NCBI RefSeq assembly: GCF_947179515.1 | Contig: NC_067477.1 | Span: forward strand, 128,208,896 to 128,272,895 | DNA from: Apodemus sylvaticus | Lineage: Eukaryota > Chordata > Mammalia > Rodentia > Muridae | Direction: 5' to 3' | Length of the DNA: 64,000 nt | Shown here: in pieces, positions 12,078 to 61,619 of the stretch | Layout of the letters: every line of letters begins with the position of its first letter | How positions within the stretch are numbered: position 1 is the first letter of the stretch | Notes under the pieces: model-generated | Database searches by the model: none | Told to the model about the DNA's origin: nothing | The model's input: only the letters and a program-made list of their open reading frames with translations | Made by a program: the position numbers and the translations under genes

Positions 12078-14928
12078 ATTTTTCAATTTATCTTAGTAAT
12101 GCCAGAAAAATAACAGCCATTTTTCCACTTTAACGCAAACTGAATATTGCTGCACACAGAATACAAAGATCACCTACAAACATGGTTAGGTACAAAGGCC
12201 ATCATTAGATGTGTACACCACACTTTGCTCTTACATCAAATAAGACTGACAGAGCATTTTTTAACAATCATTTCAGCAAGTAACCGTGCTTCTAAACAAA
12301 GGCAAATACACATATATACACAGACACATCTCAACTAAAATTATACATGTCACGTTGACAAATTCTCTGGTGGTTTCACCAGATATTTGTGCCCCCAAGT
12401 CCCCTGCCCTAATCGTGTCCCCAAATGCTGACTTGATTTGAAGAAAAAAAAATTAGAGATGTTTTTAATTAAAGGCACATTTGGCAGCTACTGAAGTGGC
12501 ATGCATCTGCACAGGTGCATGCTAAGCCACACCACGTACAACTTGCATCTTTTATAGATCTTGGTTCTTTGAATGTAGTCCAGTGTGACCCACCTTTAGC
12601 TAACTTGCTTTGTAATTTTTCAGCAACTGGCTACTTAATGCACTATGTTTATTAAAGGCAAAGGGAAATTTGCTCACAGTTGACAGAAAATGCACTTTAT
12701 GGTGTCAAAAATGGAAATAAGGCATGAAACTTATAAAAGAACTTACCAGTGTTTTTGTAGTTTAGATTTATCATGTAGAGTTCATGCTTTATTTTCTTAA
12801 CAGAACTCAGAATATTTCATTGGCTTATGTATAAGGGACCATGAAATTATCTTAAAAGTTAGTAGTATTTCAAATGAAAAAAAAAAACTGATTGAATAAA
12901 GTCATTGCTTTCCTTCTAATTTTACTGCACAATTCTCTTTCAGCCAAACTGAAAGTAACCTTGTGATGTGCATTTACTGGTAAAGATTAACATGGGCTAC
13001 ACAGAACCTGCACCAGTACAACAGGCAGACAACTGAGCATGCAAACCCATCCAGCAGCAGAAAAGCAGGAATGAATGGTTGCCTTGGTTTTGAATAGGAA
13101 AAGGGTAGGAAAGGCTTTCTTCTGTATGTTCTCTAACTGGGACAACATCCCCATTTATTTTCCAGAACAACTAAATATCTCTAACTTAAGCCATTAAGAT
13201 AATGAAATAACATGAGCAAACTTAATTAAAAGATCATTCTGATAAATACCACTTGGGGTTTGCATTAAGGAAGAATTCGGAATTGTAGCATGGCCTTCAA
13301 CTTAAACAGTACTTAGTAGACTGTTCTGCTGATTGTGTTTATTTGGTATTCTCTTGCCTCACTCAGATCCATTAAAACATTGAGTTGGAGAATAGTAACT
13401 TACTAAAATCACAATTTGATACCCAACAGCCTTTATTTAAGCAAAAAGATTTCAATTAGGCAGACTTTCAATATTTGTCATTTGTAGTCTTTAAACACAT
13501 TTGAAGGAGTAAAAGAATAAATATCTTGTCTTAATAAACTAAGAAAAACATACTTTCCTGTCCCTGTTTTCCAAAGTGCTTAGCTGTGAACAAAGCATTT
13601 CTATTGAGGAGCCCCCTTTGAGAGCTAAGGATAAGGAAACATTTGCTGGCACTTTGATTTCTGGGGGAAATGTCCCATATTTGGGAACGTAGTTAAGCAA
13701 GATTTGCTGCACTGGCTGCCTTGTAATCTCGAATTCAGATGCAGTTCTTAATGGTGCATTTGTGTTCTGCTTTTTACCCCTGAATTAGTACATTTTAGTT
13801 ATGACTAAGAATAAATCTGCCAGCCAGATAATGGTTCACACAAGAATACAGTTTTCTCACCTTCTCAGAGCATCCAATTACAATTTTTAAAATCAGTTAC
13901 TGCTGCAGAAAATATTTTTGCCAAAATGCCATATTGGAGAATAAAAATATCTTCTATCCATGATGCATATAAAATGGCTGTATGGTGAAGTGGTGTCCTA
14001 GAACAGTGGGATAGAGAATGCCCTTGGGGAGAAATACAGTTAACTCCAGATCTGAGCTCCTTGTTGGCTCAGGCAGACTGAAAGGGGCCATCACCTTGTT
14101 GGAAGGCAGCACTTGCCAGAGAGAGAGATACTGAATGGGTTTCTAATGTTGCTTTTCTTAGATTCTCATTTGAAGTAAGGACAGGATGATCAGTGATCAA
14201 TAAGCCATGGGAACTTCTCCGGACAGTTAGGCTGATCTAAAAAATCATAGGAGATTTGGGGACATGCATTACAGTCACACAGAGCAGCATTAGTAAGTAT
14301 GCTTAACTATTTTTGTTCAATGAATGGCCTAATGGACACTTTGCATCCAAGAAGGAATTTGAAATTAACTTTTGAGGACTCTTAAGAAAGGAGACCTTTT
14401 ACAAATCGAAAAATGGCTACCATAGCTGAGTGAAAATGAATTAACTCTAACAAACTAGATAGACTCCCTCATGATGATACAATTCATGTTCTTCTGATCT
14501 GAGAAGACTATACATTGCACCACCAAGATGTACATTTAATGCACTAATAAATACTAAGTTGCCACTATGAAGCAGCACAGATTAACAGAATTACTGAAAT
14601 GCTGCTTCATTACTGAGGACACATGCACACACTGACAACTGCCAAGAATGGAATACACAGTTCACAGACATTGTGGAGAATAAGAAAATGTTTTCTCTTC
14701 AAGTTGCATGCATTTTAGTCACAGTATTTTTCAGACTCAGAAGAGCAGTACAAGGCTTCATGAATCATCATGTATTAAGGATGCAGGTAGATACTCTAAG
14801 GAGAAACTCTGAAGGAACTGAAGATCTTAAGCAAAGTAGAATGTTCAAAATAAATCTTCACAAATATGTATGGTTGCTCAAGAAATTTTAAGAAGCTGCA
14901 AGGTTCTGCTTAAAAGATGCCTATCCCA

Positions 14929-15121
14929 CCAGGCGGTGGTGGCGCACGCCTTTAATCCCAGCACTTGGGAGGCAGAGGCAGGTAGATTTCTGAGTTCGAG
15001 GCCAGCCTGGTCTACAGAGTGAGTTCCAGAACAGCCAGGTCTATACAGAGAAACCCTGTCTCAAAAAAACAAAACAAAACAAAAAAACCAAAAAAAAAAA
15101 AAAAGACCCAAAAAACAAAAC
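14929..15121 (+). mobile_element. Young B1 SINE in the Sos1 3' UTR
   Basis: It is near-consensus B1, starting ggcggtggtggcgcacgcc and ending in an A-rich (AAAAC) tail. A perfect 17-bp target-site duplication, aaaagatgcctatccca, flanks it at 14912-14928 and 15122-15138. It is antisense relative to Sos1, so the mRNA would carry a U-rich run and a reverse-complement B1. Confidence 0.96.
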
Positions 15122-16383
15122 AAAAGATGCCTATCCCATTTTAAGCCAGTATTTCCCTTCACGCCAGACTCCAACTTGAGATTATTCTGCAAGAACTAGA
15201 CACCCAGGTTCCACCTCATGTGCTTTTATGCTTAGTGTTTGTACGTTTTCCAACCCAAAGAAATAAGAATCAACCATTTTCTCCATATAATAATTTAATA
15301 TATGCCAGCCAAACAAAGTAGTTTATCTTTATTCAATTAAATAAAAACAGACCTGTAAGGTATATTATATAACATTTACTATATACACATGATTTAGGCA
15401 ATGCAAGGTAATTCTAGGTATGCTAACTACTCAACTATTAGTAAAACATGAACAGTGTCAGGGAGGCCCAGAGAGTGCTCTTGTTCACATTGGGTGCCTG
15501 CGTTTCTGTGTATGGTGGAGGGACGGCCACGAGCCAGGACATACATTACCAGTAAACGTCTGTGAGACAAAGGGCTGGGGGAGGACAGTCTAGCATAGAT
15601 TAACAGTCTCCTAAGTGAAAAGAGTATACTTGACAGTTACATTTTAAAATGTTCTTCCATCATGTTAATGACATTGACATTTTTTGTTTAAAGGCAACAC
15701 CACCACATTTTGTTTGTGAGTGGGGGTAGGTAGGGAATGTTCTTAAAATTGGCATAATTATTCTTAAAACAATAACAATAACAAAAAGTACCTCTTTGGT
15801 GAAGCCTCGGTACCCATTCAATTCACTGTTATAATCTGTAAACAGGACTGTAGTACAGTGCTGGGCCTTGGTTTCAACAAGGTCAGGTACCACAGCCTTT
15901 TCTCACAGTCCTCTGAATAATTTTTACGAAAATATTCTAAAGTAGAAGAGTAAAGCAAAGGAAAACAAAGGAAGGGGAGAAGATCCCTGTTTAAGATTTT
16001 TTAAAAGTGCATAATATTTTGAATTACAAAAACTGTCAACATATGGGCTTGTTGGACATTAGACTGTTTTCCATCCCTTTAACGATAAAGATCACTTCAC
16101 AATATGAGGATGTCTGCCTATTGGCTAGAAAAGTCCCTTCACGTGATCTCTGGGTGCAATCAGTTATCCAGTTCTTCTAGATCAGTCTCCACATTCTAAG
16201 CTGGAATACCATCTTATTTCATAATTCCATGCAGGTTAAAATTGTCTTACACTACATCTTGAAGTAGAGTCGTTAGTGTTTGGAGTTCTCACTTCAACTT
16301 CTCAGTGCTGGCATGTTCAGTGCATCCGTTGCCAGCAATGGATTGGGGGCTAGGAAACTGTGTGTATCCCAGCTGAGAGGAAC

Positions 16384-53550
<37,167 letters not shown>

Positions 53551-53649
53551 CTGTGGAAAGGGCAGAAGGAGGGGCCTCACTTTACTTAAGGATAAAGAAT
53601 GCTCATTCAGCTTTTCCTACTTCAGTAATTTTAAATGTTCTACAGACAT

Positions 53650-53870
53650 TTTTTAGATTTATTTTATGTATAATGAGTGTTGGCCTGCATGTCTGAAAGT
53701 GCACCCTATGAGTGCTACAAGTTTAAGAGAGTCAGAAGAGAATTTCAGATCCCCTGGAGCTGGAGCTGCAGGTGGCTGTGACCCACTGTGACCCACTCTG
53801 TGGGTGCTGGGAGCTGAACCAGGGTCTAGTTCAGAAGCAACAAGTGTATTAACAACCTCTCCAGCCTCTC
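53650..53870 (-). mobile_element. B3 SINE, antisense
   Basis: Starts tttttagatttattttatgt, contains tgtgggtgctgggagctgaa and ends ctctccagcctc. Confidence 0.85.
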
Positions 53871-53889
53871 AATTTGTTTCAACTATTTT

Positions 53890-54010
53890 TCTAGGCTGAG
53901 GATGTAGCTGGTAGTGTTTACCTAGCTTGCAATAAAGCCCTGAGTTCTGTTATCTGATACTGTATAGTTGCAGACACCTATAATCACAGGACTCAGGAAG
54001 AAGTGGCAGC
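53890..54010 (+). mobile_element. ID/B4-like composite SINE fragment
   Basis: An ID-like head (gctgaggatgtagctggtag) is followed by a B1-like cctataatcacaggactcag. Confidence 0.6.
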
Positions 54011-54384
54011 CTGGGGTGCCCGAGAAGCTGCCTCCACAGAAAAGCAGCAGTTCCTATTGTTTCTGCAAGGCCTGCAGCACTGCATGCCACTGTGGCAGGA
54101 GTCTGAGGTCAGCTGAGCTCTTGAAGCAGAAGAGAAGGTTCTGTCTCAGAAGACTTTCCTTTTCTATGTATTACTGTCTGTATTAACATGTCACCACACT
54201 TCCCATGTAAAAAGCATGAAGAGCCACTTTAGAAAGACCATGCTGAACCTTGGAACAGCAGTGTCATGTATGTACCTGTCAGCAGTCACAGTCCTGAGAA
54301 GACACAGATTAGAATGGTTTCCAACTCCCACAGGAGTTAGGCATGGTTCTAGGCACAAGGATACTCTTGGGGACAGAATCAAAA

Positions 54385-54580
54385 AGTTCAGGGCTGGCGA
54401 GACTGGTCACAAGGCAAGCTGCTGCCAGGCCTGGTGGCCTCAGTTTAGTCCTAAGGGCCACACAGTAGCAGGAGAAGACTGACTCCTCCCTTAAGTGGTT
54501 CTCTGACCTCCAAGAACAGGGGCCACCCCCATCCTCTGCTTACCCCTCCCTACATAAATGAATGAATAAATACTTTAAAA
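54385..54580 (+). mobile_element. B3/B2-type SINE
   Basis: The head ggctggcgagactggtcaca is diverged. The body has ggttctctgacctccaagaa and a (AATG)n/A-rich tail. Confidence 0.75.
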
Positions 54581-54698
54581 AAAGTCTTTAAATGCAAAGT
54601 CCAGAAACATTCAAGTTATTAACATACAGAGCAAGATGTGACAATAGGGAGAATATTGTTCCCTCTGTATTTTGTTCTGATTATAGATATATTATAAT

Positions 54699-54726
54699 TG
54701 TGAGTGTGTGTGCATGTGCGTGCGTG

Positions 54727-54778
<52 letters not shown>
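54699..54778. repeat. (TG)n microsatellite
   Basis: About 80 bp of TG with a few CG/CA interruptions at the left. Confidence 0.96.
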
Positions 54779-54779
<1 letters not shown>

Positions 54780-54938
54780 TATGGACTTCTACATATGAGT
54801 GTAGTACCCTCATAGGTCAGATGACTGTGCTGGAGTTACAGATGTTCCTGAACCACCCTACATGGATGTTGGGAACTAAACTCTTGTTGTCTGGAGGAGC
54901 AGCACGTGCTCTTACCTACTGAGCCATCTCTCTGGCTC
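54780..54938 (-). mobile_element. B3 SINE, antisense
   Basis: Ends ctgagccatctctctggctc, preceded by tgtctggaggagcagcacgt. Confidence 0.85.
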
Positions 54939-55139
54939 CTGTTTTTGTTGTTGATATATTACCAACTCAGCAAATAGACCCAATGTACAAAATTCTAATA
55001 TAAAGCATATACCAAAAAAAAAAAACATGTTTAGGGATGCATTGCTTTTCTATTAAAAAAATGTTTCAGAGTCCTTTATGTATCATTTAACTTGCATTCT
55101 GCATATGGAATATATTGGCATATGAAAAATACTGCGTGT

Positions 55140-55338
55140 GTTTTATTTTATGTGTATGGGTATTTTGTCTGATGTATGTCTGTGCACCATGTGCCTTGGA
55201 GGCCGGAAGAGGATGTCAGACCCCTTCAAATAGAGGTGCAAATGGTTACTAGCTTGCGTGTGGGTGCCAGGACCGAACCTGTGTCCTCTGGAGGAGCAGC
55301 CAGTGCTCTTTAACCACTGAACCATCCCTTCAGCCTCA
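55140..55338 (-). mobile_element. B3 SINE, antisense
   Basis: Contains gtgccttggaggccggaaga, tggaggagcagccagtgctc and ends aaccatcccttcagcctc. Confidence 0.9.
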
Positions 55339-55384
55339 CTGTTAGGATTTTAAAAATTATAAACCCAAAGTTTTTTGTTTTGTT

Positions 55385-55520
55385 TTGTTTTGTTTTTTCT
55401 GTTTTCTTCCTTTGTTTTTTCTGAAGCAAGGTCTTGTATGCCTTTGTCTGGCCTTGAACTCTTCAATCCTGAGGCCTGCCTCCCTTTTTAGTGCTAATAT
55501 TATAGGTTTGTGCCACCATT
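55385..55520 (-). mobile_element. Old B1-like SINE fragment, antisense
   Basis: A T-rich left end with (GTTTT)n is followed by a diverged ctggccttgaactcttcaat B1 core. Confidence 0.5.
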
Positions 55521-55689
55521 TACACAGTTCTGGGGATGGAACACAGTGCTAGAAAAGCACTGTATCGACATGGCTTACTTCAGCCTCACGGTTTTTGAAA
55601 TCATAAAGTTCTCTGATGAAATACTTTTAAATACTCTTTTTGCCTTCATGGTTGACAGGCAAGTGTTCACAATCTCAGTGTAACAAAGA

Positions 55690-55800
55690 CTTTTCTGAGA
55701 CAGTCTCACTATGTAGACCAAGGTGGCCTCAAACTCAGAGGATCGACTGAATGTCTCCCAAGTGCTGGGATTAAAGGTTTGTGGTTATCACACACAACTA
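55690..55800 (-). mobile_element. B1 SINE, antisense
   Basis: Contains gacagtctcactatgtagac and caagtgctgggattaaaggt. Confidence 0.88.
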
Positions 55801-56134
55801 ATAAAAACCTTTCTGTTTGTCCATTCTTTTCTTTCTATTTAAGTTGATTTAAATTACAAAATTATATAAAACAAAGCTAATTATCCTTAAAGAGGCAGCT
55901 TCTTCTTGCCACAGGAACAAAGCGGCTGCAGTTATGTAAATGACAGCAAAAAGCACTGTCATTACTTTACACAGTGGCTGTGACCAGCACTGCAACTCTA
56001 AGAAGGTGTGGTGTGTGCACAGAATCTCACCTCAGGAATCCCTCTAAAGCACAGTAAAAACGTGTATGCCCTGTACAGATGACAGTATCAGTGTGGATGT
56101 CCTATCCAGATGATAAAGTTTATCTTTTCTTTTC

Positions 56135-56312
56135 TTTTTTTAAGATTTATTTAATGTATATGAGTACACTGTACCTATCATCAGACACACCACAAGAGAG
56201 CATCAGATCCCATAACAGATGGTTGTGAGCCACCATGTTGTTGCTGAGATTTGAACTCAGGACCTCTGGAAGAGCAGCCAGTGCTCTTAAGTCCTGAGCC
56301 ATCTCTCCAGTC
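56135..56312 (-). mobile_element. B2 SINE, antisense
   Basis: A T run plus aagatttatttaatgtatat lead to ctgagccatctctccagtcc, a nearly full-length antisense B2. Confidence 0.95.
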
Positions 56313-56546
56313 CAAAATTTACCTTTTCATAGGAAAGGAACCACACATACCCTTGATTACTTTCTGGTTCCGTAGAGATAAGCATTGGGGTGGCCCCTGC
56401 TTAGGATGCGGTGGCTCATAACTAATCCAGCGCTTGGGAGTCTGAGGCAGAAGGATCACCTCGGCGTCAAGGCTGGCCGGGCTACAGAGCTGGGGTTTTT
56501 CCTGTCTGTGCCTGGCCCCTGACTAACAGAAGGGAACAAAGCAAAG

Positions 56547-56987
56547 TAGTGCTGATGGTGAGTACACGTGAGGGTGCACACAGAGCAGTGCTGATGGTGA
56601 GTACGTGTGAGGGTGCACACAGAGCAGTGCTGATGGTGAGTACGTGTGAGGGTGCACACAGAGCAGTGCTGATGGTGAGTACACGTGAGGGTGCACACAC
56701 AGAGCAGTGCTGATGGTGAGTACGTGTGAGGGTGCACACAGAGCAGTGCTGATGGTGAGTACGTGTGAGGGTGCACACACAGAGCAGTGCTGATGGTGAG
56801 TACACGTGAGGGTGCACACAGAGCAGTGCTGATGGTGAGCACGTGTGAGGGTGTGCACACAGAGCAGTGCTGATGGTGAGTACACGTGAGGGTGCACACA
56901 GAGCAGTGCTGATGGTGAGCACGTGTGAGGGTGTGCACACAGAGCAGTGCTGATGGTGAGTACACGTGAGGGTGTGCACACAGAGCA
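56547..56987. repeat. Minisatellite, 11 copies of a 39/41-bp unit with ACGTG motifs
   Basis: The unit begins AGTGCTGATGGTGAGTACAC and continues GTGAGGGTGCACACAGAGC. Two-base (CA or TG) indels make 41-bp versions. Seven copies carry CACGTG and four TACGTG. The minus strand is open in all three frames for 152-195 codons, an artefact of a stop-free unit. Confidence 0.96.
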
Positions 56988-58089
56988 GCTCCAGATGGTG
57001 TAAGAGAGCTTCTAAAGAAGACACAACTCACAGAAGCACTCACAAGAATAAGACTCGGCTATTTTAACACAAAACAAACTGTAGATAGTTGTGTGGTGCT
57101 GGGGGCTGACCCCAGGACTTTGTTCACAGTAAGCAGGTATTCCACCAGAGTTCAGTGAATAACTGATTAAAGTTCACATTAATCAAAACACAGAGTAGCC
57201 AGAATGGCTTCCCTTTTAAGAAGAACATATGAATTAATGATTTTATTTCTAGAAGCTACTTTTCTCCAACATAATATAAAATGAATACCATTTACTTAAA
57301 TGAATAGGCAGGAAATACCAGAACCTAAGGGTCATGACTGTCAGTCCAAAGACCTTTCCACTAATGTACACAATTAACTGAAATGAAATAAAAGCTATTT
57401 AGAAATGAGGTCTTTGCAGGTTTAATCAAATGAAACCATGCTGGATTATGACTGAACCCTAAATCTACTGAAGTTAACTGTGAGAAAGGAAAGGGCAGCT
57501 GTCTGATGCAGATGTGGGACGTGATGGGGTGATGCAGGCAGAGGCCACACCCAGGGCGTCCAGATCGAGGCTCTCCGTGAAGCCCGTGAGGATGCTGGTG
57601 GTGCAGCCTCCTCAGAGCAAGCGGGGCCGTTCCCTAGACCCTTAACGCCGCAGGCCCTCTCAGCTCCTGTTCTCTGCCTCTAGAGCAGAAAGCATAAACT
57701 ACTGAAAATGAGTGTTTTCAGACGCTAAGTTTACAGTCTGGTATAGCAGCCTTAGAAAATATCAGTATTACATACATAACAGACATTAACCTGATTTTTT
57801 TTTTTTTTTTTGACGCAAAAGCATCAGGTAACCTGATTTTTAAAATGAAAGAAAACTCATTTTTCCTCAAGTTACATGGACTTGGCATACTGCAAAGAGA
57901 ATGGGGTAATTCTTTAGGATACAACTAAAGTTATTTAAATTTTTGGTGAACGAATTCCTAGTACTCAGAATTTTAGTCATTATGTTTAGTTGCAAGAATC
58001 TAGTCTAAATTTGTTTAATAAAGCCAACAAAATTTCATATAGAAAAACCACATTATAGAAGGAAATGATTTCTCAAAAGCTCACATTGA

Positions 58090-58245
58090 TTCGAGTGTGG
58101 GGATGCACACTTTTGATCCAAGCTGTCAGGAGGCAGAGGCAGGCAGATTTCTGAGTTTGAGGACAGCCTGGTCTACAAAGAGAATTCCAGGACAGCCAGG
58201 GCTATACAGAGACACCCCGTCTTGGAAAACAACAAGAAAAAGATA
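58090..58245 (+). mobile_element. B1 SINE
   Basis: Contains caggaggcaggcagatttct-type B1 sequence, with cctggtctacaaagagaatt and agccagggctatacagagac. Confidence 0.9.
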
Positions 58246-58384
58246 CACAAGAAAGTTTTTTCTACTTCATAAAATATTAACATTAATGTTTCTAACTAAT
58301 AAAAGAGTCTGTCTAAGGACTGTCTAATTTGTGGAAATAATTTTTAAAATTTAAGTAGTACTAAAATCAGTAAAAGTTTAGGTC

Positions 58385-58600
58385 AAAGAGATGGCTCTGA
58401 TTAAGAGGACATAGTGTTCTTCCAGAGGACCCGAGTTTGACTCCTAGCACCTACTCAGCTGCTCATAGTGCCTGTAAGTGCAGTTCCAGGGGGGTCTAAC
58501 AACTTTAGCTTCTAAGGACACCTGCACTCGCAATGCACACACGCGCCGCATTCACATACACACACGGAGATATAACATATGATTACAAATAAAATCTTAA
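58385..58600 (+). mobile_element. B3/B2-type SINE, diverged
   Basis: Contains tcttccagaggacccgagtt and aggacacctgcactcgcaat with a CA-rich, A-rich tail. Confidence 0.75.
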
Positions 58601-59636
58601 CAAAAAATTAATTGACAAGTAAAAATTATATGCTTATGGTATACAATATGGTGCTTGGCAAAACATTTAATAGTATATATACCAAATATTTTTCCTCAGA
58701 TGTAAATTCTTAAAATCTACTCTCAGCAATTTTTAAAACTATACAATATTATTATTTGCTATACTCACCATATGTATATACACACACACATATGTATGTA
58801 TGCATGCATGTATGTATATGTGGGTTTTTTTTCCCATTTTGAAGTAAGATCTTACTTTGTAGCCAAGGCTAGTGTTAAATCTTTGTTCCAGGCCCTGGAT
58901 GCTGGAAGCATATTCTATTCTAGGCTGACATTCTCTTGAATTTTTATTCCTTCTGTCCTGAGAAAAAGACCCAATCCAGTGAGGAATTCATCCAAGCACT
59001 CAGTCAGGAAGTGAGTCTTCTGAGTTCACAGAGGAGTCAGAGTTTCAGTCACCATAAACAAGATCTAACCAAGGTTGTATTTCAAGGAGCGTGACAAACA
59101 CTCACTTCTTCTGGTAAATGGGTTTGAAGGAACAAATTTACAGAAAAAGCAAAACTACAGCAAACTTAAATTCTAATGAAGTCAGAGAGCCTATTTTCGT
59201 CATCTTCCTACGTTACCTAGGTAAGATATGTTAGTGAGCTAACTCAAAGGTAGGCGGAGCCCTCACATTAGTCCTTCCCTTCCATGTGAGTTAATGTTTT
59301 CTGAGTAAGCTTATTAAATTCATTTTAATCATACTTCAGTTAACACTATAAAGTTTAATACTTCTTTCCCTTTTCTATCCTAATTCAAGTTTTGTATCCA
59401 TTGACAAATCTCTTCCTAATTTCCCCAACCCACAGGAAACATTACAATACTCTATTTCTTTGTCTGACAGTATTATGCAAATAACAGCAAAATCCCATCC
59501 TATGAATTTGTAAAGTTTAAGGCATTCTAAGTTTCCCAAATAAACAAATACACATAAAATTTACAGCTAAGCTTCTTTTAAAATACAACAAGAAGGAATT
59601 GAGAAAATCCATATTTTTGCTACTTATTATTATTAT

Positions 59637-59779
59637 TTTTTTATTTTTTGGTTTTTTGAGACAGGGTTTCTCAAGAGGGAACTCACACTGTAGACCAGGC
59701 TGGCCTCAAACTCTGAAACCCGCCTGCCTCTGCCTCCCAAGTGCTGGGATTACAGGCGTGCGCCACCACTGCCCGGCCT
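59637..59779 (-). mobile_element. B1 SINE, antisense
   Basis: Contains tttgagacagggtttctcaa, tagaccaggctggcctcaaa and caagtgctgggattacaggc. Confidence 0.94.
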
Positions 59780-61164
59780 CTACTCATTATTTAACAAGCA
59801 TTTAATAAACGACTTTAATGCCAGGTACTGTGCTAGGCATGAAAATTCAAAGGCATAGGCTTTGTTCTGTTTCCTGGGAGAACGCGCTGGCTGTCTGAAG
59901 ACAAGGCAGACAATAAAATGTGACAAGTTCTCTCAGGAGGTGTGACAGCAGCAGCAGCTCGATGACAGCTGAGCCTGGGAACAGGCGCATCTGACAGGGA
60001 GCCTGCAACAGAGCAAACCTCGACTAGAGACTAAAAAGGGAGCTCAGAAAAAGAGCGATTCCACCAGGCCAGCGGGAGGACAAGGAGAACAAATGGTCCG
60101 TGCACGGTGCACGGAGCTGGCATAGGCAGGGCTGCTGACGCTCATGCATTGACTGACTACAGAGATAAAACAAGACAGCAGCAGTGGGGCTCAGCAGTGG
60201 GACTTCCTGTTGCTGGTGCCAGGGAACCAACTGTACCTTTCCATCTCAGAGTTCAAGGAATTACAAAGACGATATAAAGAAGTTGTTATTGTGTCTAAAC
60301 AGTGATATGAAGGTGATGTCACTACAAATGAACTTGAGGCTGAATACAGGGTCATTTCTGATGTTAAATCACGGGTGCTGCCAGTGAGGGCGAGAGAAGA
60401 ATCAGAGGCACTGTGATGGGCGGGGCCCAGGCTAGCCAACAAAGACAGTGAGCATAGAGAAAAAGCAGAGCTCTGGGCGGCCATGAGAGTGAGGGTGTGG
60501 TCAGTGTGGAGCAGTACGACAGTGAGAAATGTCTCCAGTGCTGAGAACACACAAGTGTCTATGTCAGTGTCGGTCTTGAAGTGACCTTCACAAGTGCACT
60601 GCTTGAGGCTGGTGGTCCTACCTAGTGAGAGAAGCCGTCTTACAGACAAGGAAACCAGGAATCAAAAAAAAAAAAAAAAATAGAGTGACTTTTTTCTAGC
60701 CACACAGCAGGTAGAAAGACTTAGTGTCTACACAATTCTGAACCCACTCCACACACAGAAAAATTATGGTTAGGTTTCAACTGCCCGGATCTCATGCAGT
60801 CATCTGTCTCCAGAATTACCAAGTATAGATGGGCATTTGGGAGTAATAACAATTCCCCAAAGAAAAGAAAATAGAATACCAAGAATCATGTGTGTATATG
60901 TGTAGAATACCAAGAATCATGTGTGTCTGTGTGTGTGTGGGGGGGTCCTTTTGGTTCACTAAACATTGGAACCTTTTCCGTAGCTTCCCTAAGTAACCTA
61001 CAAATACATTGCTGTATTATATAATTTTGCAAACCTTCCAATGGTGTATACTGACCAGTTCTCCACTTATTTAGGTTACGTCATGACATCAGAATCTCAA
61101 AACAGAATCTGAGGCAGCTGGTAAAATGCTTGCCTACGTATGAGGACCTGAGTTCAGATGGACA

Positions 61165-61312
61165 CTTAAAAAGTTAGACACTACACACCTGCCTTTAATC
61201 CCAGAACTCAGGAGGCAGAGGCAGGGGGATTTCTGTGAGTTTGTGGCCAGCATAGTATACATATTGAGTTCCAGGACATCCAGGGATACAGAGACCCTGC
61301 CTTTAAAAAAAC
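61165..61312 (+). mobile_element. B1 SINE, diverged
   Basis: Contains cacctgcctttaatcccaga and tgagttccaggacatccagg. Confidence 0.88.
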
Positions 61313-61619
61313 AGGCAGCTATAATCTCAGCATTGGCAAGATAGACAGACACAGGCAGACCCTTAAAAATGGCTGGCCAGTAATCCTAGCTGAATTGGCA
61401 GGTTCGAGGTTCAAAAAAGACCCTGTCAGATACAACAAAACTAAGGTAGTGAATAACTGAAGACTTCTTCAGTTACCCAATGTTGACGTCTGTCACACAT
61501 ACATAAGCACCACCTACCCACAGACATATACACAGTATTACACCTTGAAAACTCTCCCCTATGAAAATAAGTCGAATGCCGTACCAACAAATACAAACTG
61601 AAGTACAAGCAAGACTGGC

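Larger units (their letters stand above)
12050..16383 (-). other. Sos1: Sos1 3' untranslated region (about 4.3 kb)
   Basis: The region runs from the stop codon at 16384 down to the best distal poly(A) signal at 12077-12072, with cleavage expected near 12,050. The length fits the roughly 4-kb 3' UTR known for SOS1. It is AT-rich and has no other ORF of note. Several internal AATAAA hexamers (for example 12793-12788, and others near 12,650, 13,340 and 13,435) could give shorter forms. One B1 is inserted at 14929-15121. Confidence 0.8.

Noticed and set aside
56456..57043. Three overlapping minus-strand open frames of 152-195 codons
   Set aside because: They come from an 11-copy repeat with a stop-free unit whose 39-bp length is a multiple of three. 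All three frames are equally open, which real genes do not show.
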